Part shown: piece by piece, positions 35,380 through 43,957 of the stretch
Layout: each line of letters opens with the position of its first letter
Position numbering within the stretch: position 1 is the stretch's first letter
Assembly: GCA_964525045.1 (NCBI GenBank)
Contig: CAZGFD010000002.1
Coordinates: 124,001 to 188,000 of the forward strand
Origin: G020348185 sp964525045
GTDB lineage: Bacteria; Nitrospirota; Nitrospiria; Nitrospirales; UBA8639
Direction of reading: 5' to 3'
Length of the DNA stretch: 64,000 bases
The notes under the pieces: model-generated
Seen by the model: the letters and a program-made list of their open reading frames with translations, nothing else
Databases searched by the model: none
Told to the model about the DNA's origin: nothing
Translations under genes and position numbers: made by a program

Positions 35380-38133
35380 TTAAGCCTCGCCCTCCTTTCT
35401 CAAGCTTCCCAACCTTCCCTGATCAAGAGAGGCTGGCGGCCACAGACCTCGATGTTCCAGTTCAGCGATTAATGTCGGCAAAATCACCAGGCTACTGAGC
35501 AACGTGAGCAAGAGGGAGACCGTGAGAAGCTGCCCCATACTGGACATCCCCCGGTGGTCAGCAATGGAGAGTGTACCAAACGAAGCGATGGTCGTCAGGG
35601 CACTATACCACACCGCACGAAACGTACTAGTTTGAAACAAATAACTGGGACGAAAGCCCTCACGTACACGCAATACCAAATAAATGCCAAAGGCAATCCC
35701 AAGGCCAAGCACGAGGGGCAAGGCGACAATGTTTGCCAGGTTGAGGGGTATGTCAACCACCACACAAACCGCAAGTGTCAGTATGAGCGTTAAGATCAAC
35801 GGCAATAACACGAGAAGGGTTTCCCCAATGCGACGCAGGACTATCAACAACAGGAGGATGACACCTAGCAGCGCCATTCCTGTCGCTTGGAGACAAGCCG
35901 TGACTACCGCCTCGCCAGCTCCCAGAAGCCCTACAGGGGGCCCGATGGCGTGGGGTGCAATTGGTTGGACAGCTTTGACAAATTGTCTTATGGAAGAGTT
36001 ATCCGTCATATCCTGGGTTGGAAATACTTCCAAACGTACCCGCCCATCCGGAGCAACGTACCGTTCCCTCAGACTGATGGGTAAGTCTTCAAGGCTAACT
36101 CGACTGGCTTTCAAAAGCTGCTGAAGTTGGGCCTTTACGCTCGGTAATGTTTCCAGCAGTCGTACCTGCAATTCATCCAAAACCAGATCCGGCCAACCGG
36201 TTGTGATTTTCAGTTTGTCTAGCAGTTCATCCAATCCCCTCAGGTTCGCAATCAGCGTAGGGGACAGGTTTGCGGTTGATTTTTGAGCCAGTCGACTTTG
36301 AAAGGCGTGAAAGGCCTTCAGGTTATCTTTATGGGTCGGTGGTGTTGTCAATTTTGAGGGAGATACGATCTCTTCGAGGGAAAATTTCATTTCCTCAACG
36401 ATCGCTAACTTTTCTTCTTGATGACCAGGAACAAAACTCGCCAGTGTGACCGTCTTATCCACTTCGGCTAACAGTTCTAATTGTCCAGCTAATTTCTGGG
36501 CCTCATCGAGGTCTGGTTCCAGAATTTGAATAGTGTAAGGAGTCCTGTTTCGATCCTGAAGTAGTTCCAAAAACATCGCAACCCCTTCGGTGGAGGGATC
36601 TTTGAGGTGGATAGGGTTAAAGTCGAACGATACCTGCGGCAGAAAGACCGTCGCGCTGCCGAGAACCAGAACCACAATAAAAAGAATTACCCTTCGATGG
36701 GACATGATGGCATGCACCAGGTAGGAGCCTGAATCTGGGGAACGACGTGCCGGGGGAAACTGAACAGGAAAAAGTGTCAGGAGGGCCGGAAGAAGGGTCA
36801 GATTGGCTAGAAGTGCGAGAAACATCCCCACTCCCGAAATAACTCCCAGTTCAGCGAGACCTCGGTAGTCAGTTGGAAGAAATGAGAAGAAACTGAGCGC
36901 AGCCGCAATGGCGGCCAGCGTGAGGGCCCCACTGACCCCGGAAGCCGTATGGCCCAGGGCCAAAGCATGTTTCGCCCCGTCTTCTCGGGCTTCCCGATAT
37001 CGCAGCACGAATTGAATTCCAAAATCCACACCAAGCCCAATAAACAGAACAGGTGCGGTGGCGGAAATCATGTTCAATGTCCCTATCGCCACGGTAGCGA
37101 ATCCAGCTGTCCATACCAACCCAATAAGAAGGGTAACTCCAATCACTCCAGCTAAACGAAGGGAGCCCAATCCGCGGAGAAGGATCAGGCAAACAAGGGT
37201 AAAAGACAAGATAGCGGCCAACCAGGCTCCTTTGCCGACCGCCTTTCGTTCTTCCTCCTGGAGAATGATATCTCCCGTCAAGCGTATATTCACGCGATGT
37301 TGCTTTTCGATTGACTTTGAAAGACGAGCGAGGGTTTCTAAAGGGCCCTCAAGGGCCTCTAAACTCGAATAATCCAATCGGGGTTTGACCAGGAGAAGGC
37401 GTCGATTTGTCTCCCCAGGTTTGCCAAGTCCCTCCAGCATGGTTTCTCGCCAAAATTGAGGATTGGGTTGATTCGCAAGCTGGGCCTTGATGGTCTCACT
37501 TATCCAATTGAGTACCTGCGCGAAGCGCTTCTGATTTTCCGAATTCAATGTATTTTCTGAAGGGGACTCTCCAATGGACAAAATATCCCCAAGGCTTGGG
37601 TCCTCGGCTAACCGACGAATTTTATCCAAACCGGGCCCCAGCACAGAAAAAAGCCCTCTGAGACTCGGGTCCTTGACTACCGTCCCCAAAAAGGGCGCCC
37701 ATTGTGCCAGCCGCTCATCCAATTGCAAGAGGGCCTCGGTGTTCATAAAAAGGAGACCTTGGCGTTTAAAAAATTGATCTTGGCCCGGCTGGTAGACGGA
37801 TACAAACAGATCCGGCCGCTGGGTGAGCCTTTCCCCGAGCCGATCCCCGGCAGCATCGACATCTTCAGAAGTACCAGCATCAATCACAACCACAATGAGT
37901 TTAGTGAGTTGTGGGAAGGTTCGCTGAAATTCGCTTTTCAATTGCCGGAAGGGGAGTTGGGGGTTAAGTAACTTGAGAGGATCGGTATCAAGCGTGAGAT
38001 AAGTAGGAATATACACAAGCAGTATTGCGATCGAGAAAAGGGCGCCCCCGACGATCCAGGAGGCGGCCCGCCGGGAGAAGTCGACGAGTTGGATGAGGAA
38101 TTTTTGGTATGCTTGAAGCAAGTCAGCTCCCAA
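35380..38133 (-). CDS. RND/MMPL-superfamily exporter, HpnN-like
   Basis: The 917-residue protein has the RND half-repeat structure: a membrane helix at 26-46, a large periplasmic loop, a cluster of five helices near 300-430, a single helix (about 475), a second periplasmic loop, and a final five-helix cluster (745-880). Motifs such as DPLKLLNP near the first loop, FIGLGVDFGIQFVLRYREA and LVLGLGIAFGIYLVLRVREG match the hopanoid-type HpnN transporters and MMPL relatives. HpnN moves hopanoids to the outer membrane. No hopanoid synthesis genes are in the window, so the cargo is inferred from family only. The start is a TTG, uncertain by a few codons. Confidence 0.85.
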   Translation of the reverse strand: MGADLLQAYQKFLIQLVDFSRRAASWIVGGALFSIAILLVYIPTYLTLDTDPLKLLNPQLPFRQLKSEFQRTFPQLTKLIVVVIDAGTSEDVDAAGDRLGERLTQRPDLFVSVYQPGQDQFFKRQGLLFMNTEALLQLDERLAQWAPFLGTVVKDPSLRGLFSVLGPGLDKIRRLAEDPSLGDILSIGESPSENTLNSENQKRFAQVLNWISETIKAQLANQPNPQFWRETMLEGLGKPGETNRRLLLVKPRLDYSSLEALEGPLETLARLSKSIEKQHRVNIRLTGDIILQEEERKAVGKGAWLAAILSFTLVCLILLRGLGSLRLAGVIGVTLLIGLVWTAGFATVAIGTLNMISATAPVLFIGLGVDFGIQFVLRYREAREDGAKHALALGHTASGVSGALTLAAIAAALSFFSFLPTDYRGLAELGVISGVGMFLALLANLTLLPALLTLFPVQFPPARRSPDSGSYLVHAIMSHRRVILFIVVLVLGSATVFLPQVSFDFNPIHLKDPSTEGVAMFLELLQDRNRTPYTIQILEPDLDEAQKLAGQLELLAEVDKTVTLASFVPGHQEEKLAIVEEMKFSLEEIVSPSKLTTPPTHKDNLKAFHAFQSRLAQKSTANLSPTLIANLRGLDELLDKLKITTGWPDLVLDELQVRLLETLPSVKAQLQQLLKASRVSLEDLPISLRERYVAPDGRVRLEVFPTQDMTDNSSIRQFVKAVQPIAPHAIGPPVGLLGAGEAVVTACLQATGMALLGVILLLLIVLRRIGETLLVLLPLILTLILTLAVCVVVDIPLNLANIVALPLVLGLGIAFGIYLVLRVREGFRPSYLFQTSTFRAVWYSALTTIASFGTLSIADHRGMSSMGQLLTVSLLLTLLSSLVILPTLIAELEHRGLWPPASLDQGRLGSLRKEGEA

Positions 38134-38558
38134 AGCCAGCCAACCTGTTCCCCTGAGAAGTGTGCCGTTTCATGGGCCAAAAGTCCTTTTTTCTAAATCG
38201 CGTGCGATCAACAGGGATATATTTCTCGGTAAAGAATAATTTAATGGGCAAGATTCTGGCAGAATCTCTCAATGAATGGAAGGGAGCGGGAAAAAATCCA
38301 GATTGAATCGATCTCGAACCTTGGCGAGCCACAAAAAAAAACCACACAAAGAGGCTGGCAATATCATACCCGTATCCCCGAGGAGGCCCCGGGTGGCTTT
38401 ATTTCTCTACATTTGTCTAAAGTTTCCATAGGAGGTCTATCCTCATCCAACTTCCTTCGATTATTATATGGCAGCAGGGGATTAGTCCTACAATTTATCA
38501 GAGCGTTCTGATTATCTAAAATTAAATATCAACGCGATTCCCATTAGGAGGCCATTAC
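38134..38558 (+). other. Divergent intergenic region
   Basis: About 425 nt between the RND gene (minus) and the small ORF at 38559 (plus). No gene is seen. TAGGAGG at 38546-38552 is the ribosome binding site of the next gene. An A-run (38332-38341) lies near the middle without a stem. Confidence 0.3.
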
Positions 38559-38843
38559 ATGAAGTGGTCTATTTTTTCTGCTTCCGCCATTCATGCACGG
38601 TTCATGGAACACACGCCTGACAAACCGGAAGAAATGATTCCTGCCCCCCTTGGAGTAGCGACGGTTATTCCCCTGGACAAAGATGACCCGACTTATGACC
38701 GTTGTAAGAAATGCCGCGACGACCTTGATGAGGGTCCGGATCCTGGCGGCCTGCCCCCGCAGGGCATCCATTCATTTTTTCGGTCACCTGCAGCACTGAC
38801 TCCTAGCGATCTTCGGGCTGGCCAATCGGTATATTCACTATGA
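38559..38843 (+). CDS. Small hypothetical protein with CxxC pair
   Basis: A 94-residue protein with no recognised family. A strong ribosome binding site (TAGGAGG, 6 nt spacing) supports translation. It has no signal peptide. A single CKKC motif (residues 49-52) sits in a charged context (DDPTYDRCKKCRDDLDEG) and could bind a metal or be redox active. The rest is Pro- and Gly-rich and probably unstructured. It sits at the head of the lipoprotein run 38.9-40.3 kb, 37 nt before the first of them. Confidence 0.6.
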   Translation: MKWSIFSASAIHARFMEHTPDKPEEMIPAPLGVATVIPLDKDDPTYDRCKKCRDDLDEGPDPGGLPPQGIHSFFRSPAALTPSDLRAGQSVYSL

Positions 38844-38880
38844 ACCCTTATAAGCAGAATTTTCTGGAGGTTAATTCATA

Positions 38881-39246
38881 ATGCAACACAAAACATCAAG
38901 GAAAATCGTTTTTATCCTGGTTTTGGCATCGGTACTTCTTGGTGGCTGTGGGATTATCTACACCGATATTGAGATCCCACGAGCCTATCGCTCCGCCACT
39001 CCAATTGATGTCGAGTCAAAGCCCACGGACAAAGTTGTAATTGGGGAAAGCTGTAACCAATCGGTGTTGTTTTTAGTAGCTTGGGGCAATGGTGGTTTTG
39101 TCGCCGCCACGAAGAACGCATTGAAAGATGAGCCGCCCGGCTCTATCCTCTATGACGTGCAAACGGATATGAAAGGCAAGGTATATGCCTTTGGGGTCTA
39201 CACCCGAATATGTACAGTCGTTAGAGGGAAGGTGGCGTCACTGTGA
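38881..39246 (+). CDS. TRL-like lipoprotein
   Basis: The 121-residue protein has a signal sequence with lipobox LLGGC (Cys about residue 23). The mature part starts GIIYTDIEIPRAYRSATP, and further on has VIGESCNQSVLFLVAWGNGG and AKGKVYAFGVYTRICTVV-type segments. This matches the TRL (TraL-like) lipoprotein pattern: a short conserved YTD motif, a GxSCxxSVLxLVAxG core and a C-terminal cysteine. The role is unknown. GGAGG 9 nt before the ATG supports the start. It overlaps the next gene by 4 nt. Confidence 0.82.
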   Translation: MQHKTSRKIVFILVLASVLLGGCGIIYTDIEIPRAYRSATPIDVESKPTDKVVIGESCNQSVLFLVAWGNGGFVAATKNALKDEPPGSILYDVQTDMKGKVYAFGVYTRICTVVRGKVASL

Positions 39247-39716
39247 TTAAAATGATGGCGGTACTTTTTGGGGGTCTTCTGGCCATCACCGCTTGTTCGG
39301 GAGGACCGGCCTATGAAGCGAATTCTGGACTGATATTCGTGGGGACCTTGGTGGTGTACTATGACTCGGAAGGCCCGCTATCGTATCAGACGATTACCCC
39401 CTGGGAGTTGCCAAAAGACGGGATTCCCATCGGAGAGGTAATGGGTGATAGTTGCCAACATGGCCTGTCTATTCCCATACCCTACTCGGGAACCGATCGG
39501 GTGAGCCTTTCAGGGGCTGCGGGGGATGGCAGCTATAGAAAGGCCCTTTGGGAAATTGCACGAAAGCACCCAGACATCTATGGCTTGTACGACGTTAAAG
39601 TGGACATCGAACGCCTGTCTATCCTGACCATCTACAGTCGGAGCTGTACGATCGTGGTCGCCCAGGGATTTAAGCGTAAACATGCGGGTCCGACTCGATC
39701 CCCTATTTTTGAATGA
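39243..39716 (+). CDS. Second TRL-like lipoprotein
   Basis: The 157-residue protein starts with GTG overlapping the stop of the preceding gene; Met4 (39252) is an alternative. It has a signal sequence and lipobox (AITAC, Cys about 18). The mature part has FVGTLVVYYDSEGPLSYQTI, then GEVMGDSCQHGLSIPIPYSG, KALWEIARKHPDIYGLYDVK and IYSRSCTIVVAQGF. The order GDSCxxxLxIP, then the VD-type region, then the terminal Cys parallels the TRL protein next door, so it is probably a diverged paralogue. The pair is translationally coupled. Function unknown. Confidence 0.78.
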   Translation: MIKMMAVLFGGLLAITACSGGPAYEANSGLIFVGTLVVYYDSEGPLSYQTITPWELPKDGIPIGEVMGDSCQHGLSIPIPYSGTDRVSLSGAAGDGSYRKALWEIARKHPDIYGLYDVKVDIERLSILTIYSRSCTIVVAQGFKRKHAGPTRSPIFE

Positions 39717-39762
39717 AGAGTGAGTTACCCGTCAGAAGACTTTATCAAACATGGAGAATTAA

Positions 39763-40254
39763 ATGTTAGGAATACGGCATTATCTCATTTTAACTATTGG
39801 GATTCTGGTGTTAGCTCCAATCGGCTGTGAGTCGGTCAAAATTTACGGACCGATCGAAAGCCGTCCTGAAGGGAAAGAGGGCACTTGGATGATCGCTGGC
39901 CGCACGTTCACGGTGACCGATACCACCAAACTTGACGAAGAGGATGGGCCCCTCGTGGTCGGCGCCTGCGCACAGGTTGAGCTTAAAGGTATTGTGGTAG
40001 AGGAAATTGAATCAGAAGAAACTTCAAAATGCCGGCAATATGAGGCGACAAAGATTTATGGAACGATCGAAAATCGTCCAGAGAAGAAGGCCGGCCCTTG
40101 GAAGATCGGCGGCCGCTCTTACGAAGTTATCAATACCACAAAACTTGATGAGGACGATGGACCGCTCGTCGTTGGCGCTTGCGCAGAAGTGGAAATAATA
40201 GGAAACGTCGTGAAGGAAATTGAATCCGAAAAGAAATCAAAGTGCACAAAATAA
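39763..40254 (+). CDS. Lipoprotein with two tandem DUF5666-like repeats
   Basis: After a lipobox (LAPIGC, Cys about 21) the 163-residue protein contains two copies of a ~65-residue unit. The first is KIYGPIESRPEGKEGTWMIA to about KC (residues 25-87); the second is KIYGTIENRPEKKAGPWKIG to the last KC (residues 95-160). Each ends in LVVGACAxVExxGxVVxEIES. The repeats are very similar, indicating recent internal duplication. The pattern GxIExxPxGxxGxWxIxGxxxxV with LDEDxGPLxVGAxVEV is DUF5666-like (small OB-fold type beta units). It converges with a broken symporter gene. GGAG precedes the ATG. Confidence 0.8.
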   Translation: MLGIRHYLILTIGILVLAPIGCESVKIYGPIESRPEGKEGTWMIAGRTFTVTDTTKLDEEDGPLVVGACAQVELKGIVVEEIESEETSKCRQYEATKIYGTIENRPEKKAGPWKIGGRSYEVINTTKLDEDDGPLVVGACAEVEIIGNVVKEIESEKKSKCTK

Positions 40255-40265
40255 TGATAAACGTT

Positions 40266-40563
40266 CCCTCTTTTGACCTCCTTGGCTAGACCCAGTACCC
40301 ATAGTAACCCCAAAATGAGCCCACCTTTTCTTTGCCAGAGCTAACGCCTGCTCATAGTTGAGTTTCCCCAGGCCTACGATCAAGGAAACAAGCACAAATG
40401 GGAGGATTGAGACTTGAAGGAGTTCGACAAACGCCTCCCCTAGGAAATTCAGGAAAGCCACTTCTTCGCCGAAAAAAATTCCTACCGGAACCCCTAATAC
40501 CATTCCGAGGAGAATCTTTCCTGATAAGCCCATTCGAGGTTTTGGGAAATTGTCTTCAGTCAT
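40266..40563 (-). pseudogene. Truncated and frameshifted dicarboxylate/cation symporter (SDF family)
   Basis: The first ~80 codons read as the start of a sodium:dicarboxylate symporter: SGKILLGMVLGVPVGIFFGE, AFVELLQVSILPFVLVSLI, VGLGKLNYEQALALAKK. At about 40324-40331 an extra A in the coding run AAGAAAAGG shifts the frame; correcting it gives GGLILGLLWVLGLA, as expected for the family. The homology then stops near 40270, where the convergent lipoprotein gene ends. A full protein would be about 400 residues, so only the N-terminal quarter is left. Confidence 0.8.
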
Positions 40564-40866
40564 CCTTCAATTAGCCCTCAAAAAAGCGTTGTGTGTTTCC
40601 TTCCGGATGGTTTGTTACCGAGCGGCCAAAATACATAAGAAAGTTTTACTTTTCAAGAAGGAGAAAAGAATTCCGTCACTTCAAGCCCGTGACCACCAGA
40701 TTTTTAGCCAAATCGTGACCTTGCTATTGATTTCGTGGAGAGGTTTTAGGCAAAAATAAAGTGCGAGAGATGTCATTCTGGAGTACCATACAATGAAGTT
40801 ATTCGTTGATTCCCCGTGAGAGGATGATCATTTTTTAACCTGAAGCTTTTACGCGGTGTTTGAAGA
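40564..40866 (+). other. Intergenic stretch before the SYLF operon
   Basis: About 300 nt, AT-rich. A 69-codon plus-strand frame at 40550-40759 has unnatural composition and no ribosome binding site. Promoters of the SYLF operon should lie here, but I cannot point to convincing boxes. Confidence 0.25.
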
Positions 40867-41577
40867 ATGTTTCGGAAATCTTTCTGCATACTTTTCTTTT
40901 CGGGCTTACTAGGATTCCTTACTCCCCTCACAACGTTCTCTCAAGAGCTTACCGAATTGCGAAAGCTCGTGGATGATGCCCGCCTCACATTAGAAAAGTT
41001 TGTGCGGAACCCTGGGCACTCCTGGTTGCAGGACAATGTGAAACACGCCAAGGGAGTGTTCATCATTCCCAGCTTGGGAGAAGCCGGATATATCGTGGGT
41101 GGGTCACTTGGCAATGCCGTCTTGCTCCTACAGGACGAAAAAACCGGGAAATGGAGTGAGCCGGCTTTTTACCGACTGGTCGGGGGAACATTCGGATTTC
41201 AAATTGGCGCAGCGAAATCCGAAGTCATCGGGTTGGTCATGACCCAACGAGGGGTCGACTCTTTGTTGAGTAGTACTGTGTTGCTGGGAACCGGCGCTTC
41301 GGTGGCCATTGGACCGGTTGGGGGAGGGATCAGCGGTGGCGTCTCCCCAAGGATTGCAACCGATTTTTTAACGTTTGCCAGTTCACAGGGCGCCATGGTC
41401 AATTTGTCCCTGGGCGGCACCGTGGTGGCGGTGAGAGGGGACGCACACGAGGTGTATTACGGAGAACGAGTCAGTCCCAAGGACATTCTGATCGATCGTA
41501 AAGTCCACAATTGGTATTCAGATCGAATTCGGAAATCTGCCACTGTGGCTGGCGGTGGCAAATGGACCCCTGAATGA
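40867..41577 (+). CDS. SYLF-domain (YSC84-related) exported protein
   Basis: The 236-residue protein has a signal peptide (to about TFSQ, residue 25) and a SYLF domain: KHAKGVFIIPSLGEAGYIVGG, PAFYRLVGGTFGFQIGAAKS, GLVMTQRGVDSLLSSTVLLG and GGISGGVSPRIATDFLTFA. SYLF domains bind lipids, and bacterial versions are periplasmic or outer-membrane associated. It is the first gene of a three-gene operon whose reading frames overlap by 4 nt (ATGA), so all three products are made together. Confidence 0.9.
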   Translation: MFRKSFCILFFSGLLGFLTPLTTFSQELTELRKLVDDARLTLEKFVRNPGHSWLQDNVKHAKGVFIIPSLGEAGYIVGGSLGNAVLLLQDEKTGKWSEPAFYRLVGGTFGFQIGAAKSEVIGLVMTQRGVDSLLSSTVLLGTGASVAIGPVGGGISGGVSPRIATDFLTFASSQGAMVNLSLGGTVVAVRGDAHEVYYGERVSPKDILIDRKVHNWYSDRIRKSATVAGGGKWTPE

Positions 41578-42725
41578 ATCAAGCCGGTCAAAAAAATTCC
41601 CTTCAACAGCTCCGGGCTACCCGGTCTGTTTCCATTATGTCGTTATGCGTGACAGTCTTCTTATTTCTGTTTATGTTGAGCTGTGGGCCGCCAGACCCAG
41701 TCCTGAAATATAGTTTAGATACTCCTCCACTCATCCTCACCCCCACCGATAAGATCGGCATTCGTGACGGACGAGCCCGCTTTCGGGAAATCTATTGCGC
41801 GGTCCGGGAGGATCATGGGAAAGAGTTCCCGGATGACCCGCCCTGCAAAAAAGTGCTGCACCGTATATCAGGTGAATCGGAACCGACGAACAAACCAGTT
41901 CACTTGGGCCAAGCCCGCCTCCCCTTACGCGTCCTGGTAGTCCCCGGCACTCTGGCTGAATGTGTCCAAGGTACCCTCTCCCCACTACCTTACGCCCGTG
42001 CTCACCTTGAGGAACATGGGTACAAGACCGGGCTCATTATGGTAGGGGGTCGCACGAGTAGTACCTTCAACGCAACGCAGATTCGTGACTATCTGGTCAA
42101 TATGGATTCCTCCCCTTCAGAACGAGTTGTATTAGTTGGGTATTCAAAAGGTACCACCGACGCATTAGAAGCCGCGGTGAACCATCCTGAAATCGCCGAA
42201 CACGTATCAGCCATCGTCAGTTTTGCAGGCGTCGTGGGCGGTTCTCCTCTTGCGGATTCGCTGCCCGGTTTTCAGGAATCGCTAGTCAAAAACATGCACA
42301 TTCCCGCCTGCCCTGAAGGTGACGCCGGTTTTATTGAAAGCCTGACCCGGAAAACTCGCCTCAAATGGTTGGCCGAACATACCCTCCCGACAACCATGCA
42401 GTATTATTCGCTGGCGGCTTTTGCTGAACGAGAGCAGATATCTTCCATGATTCAGGGTGCCTATGACAAACTGGCTACCATTGATCCCCGCAATGATAGC
42501 CAGGTGATTTTTTACGATGCTCTGATCCCCCGTAGCACCCTGTTGGGGTATGTCAACGCGGATCACTGGGCTATTGCGATGCCGATCTCCCGGAACATGC
42601 CCATGGTGGCGGACGCCTTTATTGACCGAAACGCCTTCCCGCGGGAAGTGCTGTTAGAGGCGATCATTCGATTTGTAGAGGAAAACCTGCTCGATCAAGA
42701 ACGAAAGGCTTTCGAGAACCCATGA
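41574..42725 (+). CDS. Lipoprotein alpha/beta-hydrolase-like protein
   Basis: The 383-residue protein has a lipobox (FMLSCG, Cys about residue 37). An alpha/beta-hydrolase type core shows LRVLVVPGTLAECV, VVLVGYSKGTTDALEAA (nucleophile Ser in GYSKG) and a late NADHWAIAMP that may hold the catalytic His. GYSKGTTD is an unusual elbow, with Lys where Gln or Gly is common. Substrate is unknown. It starts 4 nt inside the SYLF gene (ATGA overlap) and ends overlapping the EEP gene, so translation is coupled. Confidence 0.83.
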   Translation: MNQAGQKNSLQQLRATRSVSIMSLCVTVFLFLFMLSCGPPDPVLKYSLDTPPLILTPTDKIGIRDGRARFREIYCAVREDHGKEFPDDPPCKKVLHRISGESEPTNKPVHLGQARLPLRVLVVPGTLAECVQGTLSPLPYARAHLEEHGYKTGLIMVGGRTSSTFNATQIRDYLVNMDSSPSERVVLVGYSKGTTDALEAAVNHPEIAEHVSAIVSFAGVVGGSPLADSLPGFQESLVKNMHIPACPEGDAGFIESLTRKTRLKWLAEHTLPTTMQYYSLAAFAEREQISSMIQGAYDKLATIDPRNDSQVIFYDALIPRSTLLGYVNADHWAIAMPISRNMPMVADAFIDRNAFPREVLLEAIIRFVEENLLDQERKAFENP

Positions 42726-43933
42726 AAAACCTGGGAATTCTTCTCGCGTGGCTTCTGTTCAGTATTGTATTGTGGTCCTGTACTATACAAGGGGAACGAG
42801 TCCCTGAATCGACGGACGGGTCCTCTCAACCTGCCCACGGACCAGAAACTTTTACCATAGTATCGTACAACGCTTGGCATGGGCTGGATGCTGGAGAATT
42901 TTGGGTCACGTCGACCGAAACCCCGGAACAAAGTTCGGCCCGACTCCGTTCCCAGGTCCAACAAATTGCCAAAGCAGACGCTGACCTGGTTCTCCTTCAA
43001 GAGGTCAATCCACTTCCCCAGAGAGCCAAGGAGTATGTTTTGGCCTTGCAGGAACTCGGCTTGGACTACACCCATGTTCATCAAGTTGATGCTTGTGGAA
43101 TACGGATAAGCGGAGAGCGGGCGCTGATACCCGGACTGAATAATGGCTTGGCTATCCTGGCAAAGAAGGAACTTCAGCTCAAAAAGATTAAAGGCTTAAA
43201 GCTCAGCGGCGACATTGGGAATTGCGAAGATACCTCCGGCATGCAGCTCGGGGAACTGAGATATGGTCTTATCGGGGAGATTACGTTACCTGAAAGCTCC
43301 ACTAAGTACCTGATCACCAGCCTTCACCTTCATTCCGGTTTCGAGACCGGACAGGGATTCCTTCAAGCACTTGCTAGATTTCATGAACAGGGCCGTTTTG
43401 ATAGGTATCCCTGGTTCAAGTGGGAGATTGACAAAGTCCGACTACGGAGAATTAGTGAGGTCAGCACCCTGATGCGGGAACTCTATAGGCTTAACCAGGA
43501 TGGTGCCTATGCCGGTATGGCCATTGGGGGAGACTTTAACTTCGAACCGGATTTTCCTGAATACGAAGAAGCCAAACTCCTGCGCATTGTCGATACCTTT
43601 ACCCTCGCCCAGCATGATGCGGAGCAATTTACAGCCGATCCGGTCAGGAATGGTCTTATACGTCTTGGACCCGACCCTACGATTCCCGATTTGTTGAAAA
43701 AGGAACTTTCTGAAGTCTCGCCAGAGACCAAGGACGCCGTCCTCGCTTCTTATCGGGAAGAACAGAAACGACCCAGGCGAATCGACTACATTTTCGTCAA
43801 TGCCTTCTTGCCTGATTATTGCTTCAGACAAGACTTGTTTGGCCTGGAAACCGATGGGAAAAACCTACCGGCTTCAGACCACTTCGGAGTTATTAACTGG
43901 TACACACGGGATGCCACACCCTGTACCCGTTAA
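42722..43933 (+). CDS. Lipoprotein of the endonuclease/exonuclease/phosphatase family
   Basis: The 403-residue protein has a short signal with lipobox (LWSC, Cys about 20). It then shows the EEP fold motifs in order: IVSYNAWHGLDAGEF (Asn), DLVLLQEVNPLPQRA (Glu metal ligand), TSLHLHSG (His), AIGGDFNFEPD (Asp/Asn), RRIDYIFVNAFLP and the final ASDHFGVI (Asp-His pair). All catalytic positions are kept, so it should be an active metal-dependent phosphodiesterase or phosphatase at the cell envelope. The family includes lipid phosphatases and nucleases, so the substrate is open. It is the last gene of the SYLF operon. Confidence 0.87.
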   Translation: MKNLGILLAWLLFSIVLWSCTIQGERVPESTDGSSQPAHGPETFTIVSYNAWHGLDAGEFWVTSTETPEQSSARLRSQVQQIAKADADLVLLQEVNPLPQRAKEYVLALQELGLDYTHVHQVDACGIRISGERALIPGLNNGLAILAKKELQLKKIKGLKLSGDIGNCEDTSGMQLGELRYGLIGEITLPESSTKYLITSLHLHSGFETGQGFLQALARFHEQGRFDRYPWFKWEIDKVRLRRISEVSTLMRELYRLNQDGAYAGMAIGGDFNFEPDFPEYEEAKLLRIVDTFTLAQHDAEQFTADPVRNGLIRLGPDPTIPDLLKKELSEVSPETKDAVLASYREEQKRPRRIDYIFVNAFLPDYCFRQDLFGLETDGKNLPASDHFGVINWYTRDATPCTR

Positions 43934-43957
43934 ATTTCGAGGGGCTCGCCTAAGAAC

